Assembly: GCA_032622095.1 (NCBI GenBank)
Contig: CP136061.1
Location: forward strand, 36,587,797-36,651,796
Length of the DNA stretch: 64,000 bases
Direction of reading: 5' to 3'
DNA from: Siphonodentalium dalli
Lineage: Eukaryota > Mollusca > Scaphopoda > Gadilida > Siphonodentaliidae
How positions within the stretch are numbered: the stretch's first letter is position 1; each line of letters starts with the position of its first letter. Shown here one piece after another: positions 34,350 to 44,734 of this stretch. A model generated the notes under the pieces. The model made no database searches and was not told where the DNA came from. It saw only the letters and a list, made by a program, of their open reading frames with translations. A program made the translations under genes and the position numbers.

Positions 34350-34671
34350 TTACTGTTGGGTTCTTGTAGTATTCTCTTGACTCCGTCGAATGAATCGTTT
34401 TAAATATGCCGACATAAAATTGTTATGATACAAGTCAGCACCGAATACATGCGTCTCTTCCGGGTAAACCTGATCTGAAAAATAGAAAGCCGCTTCTTTG
34501 ACTTTCACACACACGGTATTTTTCCTTAACAGTGTTGTGTTGAATATTTCGACATTTGAAACACGGCACTTTGGTAGCGTGTACCTCACTGGAAGGTGGT
34601 GCCCGTGCTAAAACTTCAGATCTTAACTTCATATTTGCGTCGGTCGTTTTTTCGTATATTAACAAGAACAA
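34350..34671 (-). pseudogene. possible N-terminal fragment of the same unnamed family
   Basis: Two overlapping minus-strand frames (34435-34671 and 34350-34589). One carries KVPCFKCRN. The other carries EAAFYFSDQVYPEETHVFG followed by ADLYHNNFMSAYLKRF. The pattern of an (A/S)DL(x)YHxxCM-like segment and an aromatic AYL(K/R) tail resembles the zinc-binding N-terminal part of the family seen at 32611-33093, with phenylalanine where I would expect cysteine. Two frames imply a frameshift. Low certainty. Confidence 0.25.
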
Positions 34672-34719
34672 ATGTGGCCGCAGGGACCCCAGACAAGATG
34701 GCGTCCATCATGGCGGCCA

Positions 34720-35720
34720 TTTTGATTGATATGCACCAAGGTCTCTTTGCTCGACATTATTGTCAATATAGTATCACATGCGCTTTTATTTTCCACTCGA
34801 TTCGTTATGCATATACACAACGCTTACAAACTAGCTAAGAATCCGACACCAAAATCCAAAATGACGGCCGAAAATGAATAAGTTTCGACATTTCACCACC
34901 TATCATTTGTCGCTATGGGAAAATATAGGCATCTTGGTGGTAGTTTTTACATTTATCTCATTGACGAGTCATTTGCGCACACAATGGGAGCACCACATGC
35001 ATCCCCGGTCGGATATTGTTGTCTGATATCACGTTTTTCCAAGTGCCGGTATAATTTGTCAAATCTAACTTTACGCTAGTCTCGTCACAAGCCTGACACC
35101 ATGTATCTTTGGTCGATATTTAAGTGCATATAGTATAATTTGTGGTAATCTTGTCCACACGATTCGTTGTACCCAAATATTCTGAAAACCAGTATATCAT
35201 CTGACACCAAATGCCAAGATTACCGAAATGTGAAATATTACTACATTTTCGAAGTTTCATCTCATCGCTTGTTGGAAATCATGGGCAACTGGGCATGATG
35301 TTATACATGTATCAGACAAAGGAGTCATTTGCGCACACAATGTGAAATTATTATTTATGCCCTATATCACGTTTTTCCAAAATTCCGGCATAATTTGTCG
35401 AAATCGACTCGACGCTAGTTAGCAGGAAGACAGCCCGATAGGGCTAGGCTACCCCCGACAATATACTGCTTTACCTTATTATGTATTTCTGCCATTGTAT
35501 AATTCATGTATATTGTAAATAAATTATCCTATCCTACTTTACCAGGTCTGTTTTGCCGCTTTTATACTTTATGCAGTATCATTTGCTGTCGTGTTCTCCG
35601 CACGATTCGCTGTGGCCACATATAGTGCAAGTAAACAGTCTCACACCAAAATATATTATGGCGGCCGAAATGTAAAAAAAACAAATCGCTAAAATTTCAA
35701 CGTTTCACAACATCGTTCAT
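34720..35720. repeat. degenerate tandem repeat, about 345-bp unit, with a LINE/SINE tail inserted
   Basis: Three diverged units are registered by ACGATTCGTTGTACC-like blocks near 34798, 35160 and 35604, by GAGTCATTTGCGCACACAAT (about 34966 and 35310) and by TATCACGTTTTTCCAA. Between units two and three, about 35415-35530 is foreign: it ends ATTGTAAATAAATTATCCTA followed by TCC-rich tail sequence, typical of a LINE or SINE 3' end. Confidence 0.6.
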
Positions 35721-36284
35721 GCTGATGTCGAAACATGTGGAAATTAACGTCAGCGTATGCACTGATCAGATGGGAATCATATTTCCCCAAAATAAGACAA
35801 TTTCTTGCATTGTGGCCAAAAATGTTGGACAGCTATCAATTATTAGCAAATATCGGTCCAATTTCGCAAACGTTGACTATAGTTTACAAGCACGTACTAC
35901 ATGTCTAGAATCAATCTGAGTTATTGCTTAGACAGCTATCAGTGTGAGAGGGATGAATTATAAAGGGAGAATTCAGATTCACGATGGCTGGCAATTTGGC
36001 AATCGGAATGTGAAAAATAATCGAAATTTCTTCATAATCGCAAAAAGTACCAAATTGAAAAAAAAATCACATTTATATGCATAATGAGTAACCATACAGA
36101 TAACTCAAAATATCTACATATGTGACGCAAAGATGTGTCCGACTTGATATAAGGATGGTGGTCATAACCACAGGTCCTTGGCACAAAATTTGCCCTAACA
36201 TTACACTTACCTATATATAAGTACTTTTAGTGATATGACAAATATTGTGTCAGGGACCTGTGGATCTAACTCCCATAACCTTCC
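35721..36284. other. no supported gene
   Basis: Nothing recognised. Confidence 0.45.
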
Positions 36285-36786
36285 TTAAAGGCATGTGCGG
36301 CCTTAATTGTCGAAAATATTCATATTTGTTCCAAACACCGTAAACAGAAAAACATTAAAACGCATACAGTTCCGTTCATATATACCATGACCATCGCGTA
36401 AACAGCATGTTATCATAAAGTACTACTATATTTTACCTAAGCAAGAGCCTGATTGTGTTACAGAAGACAGCACGATGCTACTGGCTAATCACACACAAAT
36501 GGCATAAACGCTCTTTATTAGTTCCATATTAGGTATTCACCAACAAAGAACGCTCTTTATGTTTACCATCATAATACAAACAAACACCAGAAAAGTAACT
36601 TTTTATGCTTCTGTTTACATAACAATGGTCAAACATATGACCATAACATACTGTTTATGCGATATTTCTTATTTGTATACGGACAAAGTTTATCTACATT
36701 TTGATGTTCTTTCTGTTTGTGGCGGTTTTTGACGTGTGGAGATATTTTCACAGGATACACACCGCCAAGGCCAACCGTGTCTTTAA
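36285..36786 (-). mobile_element. MITE family 1, inverted full copy
   Basis: 502 bp from TTAAAGGCATGTGCGGCCTT to GGCCAACCGTGTCTTTAA. Very close to the copy at 29854-30358. Confidence 0.9.
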
Positions 36787-36912
36787 CGCCAACATCACCA
36801 ACAGTTATCAGTCAAACTGATTCGCCTACGGATTCGGTATCAAAGTTTTAGTCAGCTGCCTTGTCTTAGTCAGATCCATCGGACTCGCTAACGTCGACCA
36901 GGTCGTGTAGAT

Positions 36913-37218
36913 TCATCGGCCCATACTGGTTGAAGTAATCCGTCGTATAAAGTCCACCCATGTGATGTTGGGTATGATTTGCTGGTTGATTCCGGCAAGC
37001 TTCCATTGTACACGATAGTTAACTCTCTTGATGTGAGGTGTCAGCGAATCTTTGCAGGGCGGGATACGAGAGGGGTCTACATTCGACGACTTAGCATTCA
37101 AGAGATATTCTCCATCCACGATCTGTATCAACATTGCCGCCCTGACAGTATTAATATCTCTCAGTCGCGGATAACCATACATGAGACAAGTGAAGCGCTC
37201 GAGTTCGTTTGAAACTTC
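36913..37218 (-). pseudogene. C-terminal fragment of an unnamed multi-copy invertebrate protein
   Basis: A minus-strand exon-like frame with acceptor TTAATTTCTAG, then about 100 codons and a stop. It reads ELERFTCLMYGYPRLRDINT, later PPCKDSLTPHIKRVNYRVQ. An LE-x-F-x-C-x(L)-YG(Y) segment followed by a PPC-x-D/A-x-L-x-x-H-x-x-R-x-x-Y/N-Y segment is the C-terminal signature I recall for repetitive mollusc proteins that also contain the GSFH segment (compare 32611-33093). Here the C-terminal part lies upstream of the middle part on the same strand, so they are separate copies or rearranged. Function unknown. Confidence 0.45.
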
Positions 37219-37315
37219 CTAGAAATTAAGGAGAAATTAGATACATGAATATCATCAACATTGCTCACTTGAAAGTGGGATAGTAGAAAATTAACTCATT
37301 TTATAATATAAATGT

Positions 37316-37366
37316 TTATCACATAATTTGCCCATAAAAGCAGTTTCATAATTATCGATAAGAGAC
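37316..37366 (+). repeat. short repeat shared with the window end
   Basis: TTATCACATAATTTG through TTTCATAATTATCG matches 63951-64000 with about two differences. The other copy is cut by the window edge. Confidence 0.7.
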
Positions 37367-37465
37367 ACGTTTAATATCAGCGCGTGCGATGACGTCACAT
37401 CGTTCTTCAAATGACTTGCGATCGCTGCGGTTTTTATCGTTGTTTTCGATGGATATTTCGCATTG

Positions 37466-37655
37466 CTTCGCGTTTATTTGATCATGTGATAAAAAGTATC
37501 TCACACTCGTCCTATTTTATACGTAATTTATCAACCTCGTCCACTAAATTCTATTTGAGCCTCGGTAAACCTCGGCTCAAATCGAATTTAGTGAACTCGG
37601 TTGATAAATTCCGTATAAAATAGAAACTCATGTGAGATCCTCTATTTATCAAACA
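37466..37655. mobile_element. palindromic MITE
   Basis: Arms around a GAGCCTCGGTAAACCTCGGCTC centre pair over about 70 bases: CTATTTTATACGTAATTTAT with ATAAATTCCGTATAAAATAG, then ACTAAATTC with GAATTTAGT. Outer motifs TGATAAAAAGTATCTCACA and TGTGAGATCCTCTATTTATC pair with mismatches. Related to 8134-8325 by the GATCATGTG flank and the AGGATCT outer motif. Confidence 0.7.
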
Positions 37656-37975
37656 TGGTTACGAATATCTTCTATATTCATGAATGCACTTCATCTATAT
37701 TACTAATACTACTACTAATAAGTAAAATGCTTCATTGCGAATGTAATTGATTAATGTGACAATTTTCAAACTGTAGACATGCATACTTTGCTAGCTGTAT
37801 TGTGAATTCCTAATTGAAACACAGGTAATTGATAACTATGACAATTTGCAAACTGTAAACATATATACCTTGTTTATCTATGGTATGAGTTCCTAATTTA
37901 AACTACAATGCAGGTTGCTCTGACTCTATCTCCACAAAGGACAATGACATAATCATTACTTACTAATTGCTATCC

Positions 37976-38596
37976 ATACACAAACATGTAAAATATACAA
38001 ACACCTTAAATCAAGACATTAATTGTGCATATCCGCCAACCCCTCAACCAATCTGGCATGAACGGTGGTGTATTTGTATGGCATAGCCAATATAGTCGTT
38101 TACATCGTAGGAGACTAATGTTAACCATATTGCTGTTGTTTACGAATAAATGCCGCTGTACACAGGGGGGGGGGGGGGGTCGAAAAAAAAATTGGCATTT
38201 TTTCCATTTCGATCATTTTTTGTAACCCACCCTCCCCCACCGCCAAATTTTTTTCCGTTTTCGGCAGTTTTTTCCGACCATTTTTGACACCCACCCCCCT
38301 TTTAACTCTAAAACAGAGATTTGCGGGGGGAATTCACTATAAACAGCTGTATATGAATTTCTGTGCATACTATTTATCATGGATGTTAACATGGACATGT
38401 AAATAGGAATGAATCATTTTGAGGTCATTCGGCCAAAAAAACATGGCTGCCAGCGGCCATCTTGGATTTCAAAATTTGCAACAAAATACAACACGATAAC
38501 TGCCTGCAGTCAGTTTACCAGTTAGAATTACCTTATTTCTCTCATTCAAAGTGGGTTTGAAGCCCAACTCATTGCCAAAACACTAAAAAAAACAAG
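37976..38596 (+). repeat. 620-bp direct repeat, left copy
   Basis: Matches 42313-42929. The only difference I could find is a 15-base versus an 11-base G run (38165-38179 here). It runs from ATACACAAACATG to CACTAAAAAAAACAAG. It contains the G run, T-rich blocks and CCACCCCCCTTTT, and no gene. With the right copy it brackets the LINE at 38597-42312. Confidence 0.95.
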
Positions 38597-38643
38597 GTGG
38601 CGAGGGAACTTCTATTGATTATGTTTTTTCTTCGCAAAGCGAC

Positions 38644-41505
38644 ATGAATATGACTCTTGTGTATGCTGAAATAATTAATGACGATGCTACTGATGTGTCA
38701 AATCATAGGCCCATTGTATGTTTATTTAAATGCGATATTCAATATAGCAGTTCCGAACGACAGACAGGTAGCTCGACCCAATTTTATAACTGGAAGAAAT
38801 TTAAATCCTCACCAAATTCAACTACTATATATAAACGCAGTCTTGAATCATTTCTACCGCAAAACAACAACATCAACAACCGAGATGAAGTAGACGCTCT
38901 TTATAATTCTATAATCTCCGCTATCCAGAGAGCATCCAGTGAAACGATTCCACAAAAAACGTTCAAAAGCTACCTTAAGCCCTTTTGGAACTGCCGATTG
39001 AAGGACTTACATTCTATGATGAGAATACACAGACGGAATTGGATCAATGCTGGTAAACCACGAGAAACGAACAACACATTGTATGCAGAATATAAAACTA
39101 CAAAATGCACTTTCAGACGTGAATTTAGACAATGCTGCAATCAATTTCTAAGCGAACGCAATACTAAATTAGACAGAGCCGCCGAAGTAGATCAAGGATC
39201 GTTCTTTAAAATAATGAAATCTCGGCGCAACCATGAAAATAGACCAAATAAGATGTTTGAATACAACGGATCTACCCTGCGAAATTCCTCAGACATTTCA
39301 AAGGGATGGGCCGACTACTTCGAGTCACTTTACAAACCTCTGGCACACGATAGCTTTGATCACAGTCACTTTCAATTCGTAAACGACACTGTCGATTTCC
39401 TCGCCAACGACAGAGTATGTGAAATGGGGAGTAACTCTAAATATGTCACAGAAGCCGTACACCAAGATGAGATAGAGATTGCATTGAAAACTCTCAACTT
39501 AAACAAAGCCGCGGGTTGGGATAATGTATACAATGAAAACTTGGTCCTTGGTGGTACAGCACTGATCAAATGCCTAGCTGCACTATTGACTGGTATCATG
39601 CAATTCTCCTATATACCAGAACATGCTAAGATTGGGGTAATAGTTCCTCTATATAAAGGAGGCAACAAACCCCGAAAGTTGTTTGACAGCTATCGCGCGA
39701 TAACCCTGCTCCCTGCCATTTACAAACTGCTTGAGAAAGTTATCTTATCAAGACTCAATTCTCACGTACCCAATATGGTAAAAGTACACAAACTGCAACA
39801 CGGTTTTCAGAAGGGTGTCAACTGTCTTATGGACTCATTTATCATACACGAATCTAAAGCATTTGCATTAGAAAACAACAGTATATTATTCACATGTTTC
39901 CTTGATGTCCATAAGGCATTTGACACCGTCTGGATTGACGGTTTGCTATATAAGCTGCACATGCTTGGCTTTGGTGGAAAATCATGGCTACTGTTTCATC
40001 AGATGCTTAAAGGTACCTCTTGTTTCGTAAAATACGGAGATTGCCAGTCCAGGCAATTTCAAATAGAGCAAGGAACAAAACAAGGAGGCGTTATTTCACC
40101 TCTTTTTTACATGCTCTTTGTTGACCAACTTTTGGTAGAACTGGCAAACTCGGGAGCAGGGCTGAATATGTATTCTGTAAACTGTTCATGCCCAACACAA
40201 GCTGATGACATGACACTTCTCTCTGTTTCGGAAAAAGGTCTTCAGCAGCTACTGACTATATGCACCAATTACAGTCGAAAATGGAGGTATCGATATAATG
40301 AACAAAAGTCAGTTGTTATTGTCTTTAATGAAAGTAAAAATGAGCACAATAAGACGAGTACTAACAGGGCATGGACTCTGTGCGGGAAACAGGTATCTGA
40401 AGTTGAAAGTCTTACACACTTAGGTGTCCCTATACATAAGCATAATCAAAACGGTGAATTCATTGACGAAATAAAACAGAAGCTTAGGTCAAGCTATTTT
40501 GCTATGTCCAACATCGGTATGTATGCTGGAGGTATAACACCAGTCAGCAGTAGGACAATCTATACATCTATAATATTGCCAAAGGGTCTCTTTGGATGCG
40601 AACTGCTATGTGGCTTGACCGATTCAGATGTATTATCCCTGGAAAGAACTCACCGATTTTGCCTTAAAAAGATCCAAGGTTTGCATTCCAAAACACGGAC
40701 CAACATTGTAGAAGGGTTGCTGGGAATAGGAAATATTCACAGTTTTATTGAAAAAAAGAAGCTTCTCTTCTTCGGAAGTCTATGCGCCCTCACAACTGAG
40801 AAGGCAGCCAAATCGGTTTTCTTATTAAGGCTGCACTCGTTCTTCATAGATGGGGTTTCGGGAAAATCCTTCATTTCCGATATTGCAAATATTCTGGGTA
40901 ACCACCAGTTGATGTCGTATTTTACAAATTATGTTTCTGAAAGTGAATTCCCAACAAAGTCGTCATGGAAAAGTATAGTGCGCAAGGCAATATCTGAATA
41001 TTCAGAACACGGATGGAAAAGCGCGGTGATCGGTGACAAATCACTCAGTCGCTTTCATGTTATACACCCACAGTTATCAGTCTCCCATTTGTGGCGTTGC
41101 TGTCGAAAGTTCCCTAGTCACAAAATGGCATACCTGACTGTGGCCGGTATCATGGCTTGTACTGAGTCCGTGTTTGTAACTTGCAACAAATGTGGTGTTG
41201 CTTACGATGATCTCCCTCAACACGTCATCATTAACTGCCCCGCCATTGCGGAATATCGAAACGACATATGGTATGAGTTAATGAACCAGTTCAATATTCA
41301 ATGTATTCTCAAACTAGACAGCCTTTGCCCAGATGTACAATTGAATGTATTTCTCACTGCACGTCCACCGGAGTTATTTGATTTAATTGATGAAGCTGAC
41401 TTATTCACAGACTTTGTAGTATGCAGTACGTATTGTTTGTGGAAAGCTTATACCACGCAATCTCAAATATTACCGACATGCAGTGATGATAGTAATAATT
41501 CATGA
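38644..41505 (+). CDS. LINE ORF2-type reverse transcriptase, endonuclease-truncated
   Basis: 953 codons without interruption. Residues 19-24 read SNHRPI, the last conserved motif of an APE-type endonuclease, so only its final strand remains and the ATG used is inside the original protein. The reverse transcriptase spans about residues 280-620: LNLNKAAGWDN, YRAITLLPAIYKLLEKVI, QHGFQKGVNC, the first catalytic aspartate in FLDVHKAFDTVW (421), EQGTKQGGVISPLFYMLF, and the catalytic pair in QADDM (521-522). The usual aromatic residue before the ADD is glutamine. A C-terminal CNKC-x9-H-x4-C knuckle lies at 847-865. Reverse transcription would occur at nicked target DNA. The frame is intact and the flanks are identical, so the insertion is young, but without endonuclease it cannot be autonomous. 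Confidence 0.9.
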   Translation: MNMTLVYAEIINDDATDVSNHRPIVCLFKCDIQYSSSERQTGSSTQFYNWKKFKSSPNSTTIYKRSLESFLPQNNNINNRDEVDALYNSIISAIQRASSETIPQKTFKSYLKPFWNCRLKDLHSMMRIHRRNWINAGKPRETNNTLYAEYKTTKCTFRREFRQCCNQFLSERNTKLDRAAEVDQGSFFKIMKSRRNHENRPNKMFEYNGSTLRNSSDISKGWADYFESLYKPLAHDSFDHSHFQFVNDTVDFLANDRVCEMGSNSKYVTEAVHQDEIEIALKTLNLNKAAGWDNVYNENLVLGGTALIKCLAALLTGIMQFSYIPEHAKIGVIVPLYKGGNKPRKLFDSYRAITLLPAIYKLLEKVILSRLNSHVPNMVKVHKLQHGFQKGVNCLMDSFIIHESKAFALENNSILFTCFLDVHKAFDTVWIDGLLYKLHMLGFGGKSWLLFHQMLKGTSCFVKYGDCQSRQFQIEQGTKQGGVISPLFYMLFVDQLLVELANSGAGLNMYSVNCSCPTQADDMTLLSVSEKGLQQLLTICTNYSRKWRYRYNEQKSVVIVFNESKNEHNKTSTNRAWTLCGKQVSEVESLTHLGVPIHKHNQNGEFIDEIKQKLRSSYFAMSNIGMYAGGITPVSSRTIYTSIILPKGLFGCELLCGLTDSDVLSLERTHRFCLKKIQGLHSKTRTNIVEGLLGIGNIHSFIEKKKLLFFGSLCALTTEKAAKSVFLLRLHSFFIDGVSGKSFISDIANILGNHQLMSYFTNYVSESEFPTKSSWKSIVRKAISEYSEHGWKSAVIGDKSLSRFHVIHPQLSVSHLWRCCRKFPSHKMAYLTVAGIMACTESVFVTCNKCGVAYDDLPQHVIINCPAIAEYRNDIWYELMNQFNIQCILKLDSLCPDVQLNVFLTARPPELFDLIDEADLFTDFVVCSTYCLWKAYTTQSQILPTCSDDSNNS

Positions 41506-41559
41506 ATATTATCAATGAGGACGCCGATAAAACGTCGGTAACTGATGTACATGCTCTAT

Positions 41560-41759
41560 TTCACATCCGCATGAACACATGTTTGTGTATATTTATATAT
41601 GTTGACCCGTATATAGAGTCGGTTTGAATGATCAGGTTAGCATATAACGAATGATGTATGTCCGTCGTGTGTGAGTATATGTGTGTATGCATATATGTAA
41701 GGGTGTATTTGTATGTGTATAAGTATGTGAATGCATGTGCGTGCATACGTGTGTGGTGT

Positions 41760-41811
<52 letters not shown>

Positions 41812-42268
41812 CTATGTATGTGTGTGTGTGTGTGTATGTATGTATATATATGTGTATATATATGTGTATATATATGTGTGTATATATGTATATATATGTA
41901 TATATATGTATATGTATATATATATATGTATGTGTGTGTGTGTGTGTATATGTGTATGTATGTGTATGTATGTATGTAATTGTGTATGTGTGTTTATATG
42001 TATGTATATGCGTATATATGTATGCATATGTGTAGTTAAGTATGTAAGTTAGGGCCATCCTGTATGTGCGCCCGTGTTGTTTGTAACTGCACGTGGACGT
42101 TTAGTCTGCGAGACTACACAGGTGTTCTGTTTGTGTTGTATCCATTTGTTAAAAAGTTTATGTGCTTTTCATGTCAATTCTCTTTTGTCAAACAATGTAT
42201 GCATATATATATGTAACCTGTAATTATGTTATTACTGCTCTCCGAAATTGGAGGAAATAAAGGTATAT

Positions 42269-42312
<44 letters not shown>
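41560..42312 (+). repeat. TA/TG microsatellite 3' region of the LINE
   Basis: A pure TA run at about 41764-41807, mixed TG/TA/TGTA runs to 42040, and a second TA run at about 42274-42314 after the AATAAAGG tail. Open frames here encode only Y/I/C/V or H/T/Y strings and are artefacts. Confidence 0.9.
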
Positions 42313-42319
<7 letters not shown>

Positions 42320-42929
42320 AACATGTAAAATATACAAACACCTTAAATCAAGACATTAATTGTGCATATCCGCCAACCCCTCAACCAATCTGGCATGAAC
42401 GGTGGTGTATTTGTATGGCATAGCCAATATAGTCGTTTACATCGTAGGAGACTAATGTTAACCATATTGCTGTTGTTTACGAATAAATGCCGCTGTACAC
42501 AGGGGGGGGGGGTCGAAAAAAAAATTGGCATTTTTTCCATTTCGATCATTTTTTGTAACCCACCCTCCCCCACCGCCAAATTTTTTTCCGTTTTCGGCAG
42601 TTTTTTCCGACCATTTTTGACACCCACCCCCCTTTTAACTCTAAAACAGAGATTTGCGGGGGGAATTCACTATAAACAGCTGTATATGAATTTCTGTGCA
42701 TACTATTTATCATGGATGTTAACATGGACATGTAAATAGGAATGAATCATTTTGAGGTCATTCGGCCAAAAAAACATGGCTGCCAGCGGCCATCTTGGAT
42801 TTCAAAATTTGCAACAAAATACAACACGATAACTGCCTGCAGTCAGTTTACCAGTTAGAATTACCTTATTTCTCTCATTCAAAGTGGGTTTGAAGCCCAA
42901 CTCATTGCCAAAACACTAAAAAAAACAAG
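42313..42929 (+). repeat. 620-bp direct repeat, right copy
   Basis: Right copy of 37976-38596, 617 bases, with an 11-base G run at about 42502-42512. It follows directly on the LINE's TA tail. Confidence 0.95.
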
Positions 42930-44101
42930 CAGGAAATTTGCGGAAAAATTTGCTTGTTGGTGGCTTTCATCACCCACCCACCACGGCATACATGCCATAA
43001 TTTGTTTCACCCCTACCCCTGTTGTACAAGCGCCCGGCAAAACTGTCGGACATTTTCACATTGCATCGGTGCCTCGTGTTTGGTACAAAACCATACAATC
43101 ATATGTACCATGGCCTTTTTGAAACGACTAGGTTACGTTCATTAAATCTGATGCATAAAGTTTGCTGAATGTTTATCTTATGCACAACGTAATTGTAAAT
43201 ACGTACGTACATTACTTTATATTCATGTACAGTTCCAGTCGGATTGAAACTGATGTTACTGATCCCAGTGGCTGATACTCGCATATATATTTGCTCGGGT
43301 TTTGTGAAATCACGACTGCAAAAGCATGTATAGTGTGTTTGGTGCCAGTTTGAAACTCAAGCTTTGCACTGCATTTAATTCATTCTCAAATTGGTACATA
43401 TGTACGGCATGATTGAAACTGGTCCTAAACAGAACAAAACAAAAAAGGTTGCATGTCTAATGATATAGGCTAGTGTGTTTCGTCGCTGGGCACCTGTTAT
43501 TTATATTCTTAACCCGTAGTCGTGGTTTGTCAGAACCCCTCTTGTTGCTCGTGGTCATAAGTTGAGAAAGTCTCCTTGTGCGATTATTATCTAACATAGA
43601 GTATATATGTTATTATCTATCTCTTCTCATACTTCCCGACTTCTCGCATCGTACCGTTACATGAACGTACTACAAAATCATGATATTCTAAAATTTTAGT
43701 TCCAAATTTGGTTACTATCCTTAGATCTTCCTCTTAATTAAAAAGTAAAAGGAAGAGTTATTATCCATCTCAATTTTATGACTTACAATCTACCAATGAA
43801 TTCTGAAGTTTTGATGACCACAATTATTTCATATATGTTGTATCTTCATCATGCTGACTCATGTTTGTTGTATTCGTGTTTACTAGTACCAGACATGAGC
43901 AATCCCAAATTAATGCATTTGTTCTCATGTATTTACCAATGACATTCATTACCTATGTGAAAACTCGATTTAGCTTCCTGTGAAATTGAAACGACTCGGA
44001 GCAAGAGGGATAACTCTATGTTCGTAACTAAAACATGACCGATGATAAAATCACGTTAGGCGAGATTCGTGAAGATGAATCATTCAACTTTGCGTCGCTG
44101 T
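42930..44101. other. no supported gene
   Basis: Nothing recognised. Confidence 0.45.
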
Positions 44102-44600
44102 TTAAAGACACGGTTGGCCTTGGCGGTGGGTATCCTGTGAAAATATATCCACCCGTCAAAAACCGCCACAAGCAGAAAGAACATCAAAATGTAGATAGAC
44201 TTTGTCCGTATACAAATAAGAAATATCGCATAAACAGTATGTTATGGTCATATGTTTGACCATTGTTATGTAAACAAAAGCATAAAAAGTTACTTTTCTG
44301 GTGTTTGTTTATATTATGATGGTAAACATAAAGGGCGTTCTTTGTTGGTGAATACCTGATATGGAACTAATAAAGAGCGTTTATGTCATTTGTGTGTGAT
44401 TAGCCAGTAGTATTGTGCTGTCTTATGTAACACAATCAGGCTCTTGCTTAGGTAAAATATAGAGGTCTTTATGATAACATGCTGTTTACGCGATGGTCGT
44501 GGTTATATATGAACGAAATATGCGTTTTAGTGTTTTTCTGTTTACGGTGTTTGGAACAAATATGAATATTTTCGACAATTAAGGCCGCACGTGCCTTTAA
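44102..44600 (+). mobile_element. MITE family 1, full copy
   Basis: 499 bp from TTAAAGACACGGTTGGCCTT to GGCCGCACGTGCCTTTAA. Together with 20064 and the inverted 29854 and 36285 copies it defines the family consensus. Confidence 0.9.
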
Positions 44601-44734
44601 TCGATCACATCTTGGCGACAATGATGGTTGGAAGTACATCACCATATAATGTAGTATAAATGCAAACTGGGACTCATTTGTAGATCTTTTAGCCGACATA
44701 CAAAGCCCTGGAAATACTAGCAGTAACAGAAATA

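Larger units (their letters stand above)
38597..42312 (+). mobile_element. 5'-truncated non-LTR retrotransposon (LINE), 3.7 kb
   Basis: The insert consists of about 47 bases of leader, one long ORF (38644-41505), about 470 bases of TA/TG microsatellite-rich 3' sequence and a tail. The tail has GGAAATAAAGGTATATAAAG followed by a TA run. The 5' end falls inside the endonuclease coding region. It is bounded by 620-bp direct repeats that look like one target segment duplicated. Confidence 0.85.

Noticed and set aside
41658-42058. Long open frames on both strands in the TA/TG region
   Set aside because: They translate microsatellite into Y/I/C/V or H/T/Y strings and are not genes.
37976-42929. 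An LTR retrotransposon with 620-bp LTRs
   Set aside because: The reverse transcriptase is of non-LTR type with an APE endonuclease remnant and a LINE-style 3' tail. The repeats lack TG...CA ends, primer binding site and polypurine tract positions, and no protease or integrase is present.
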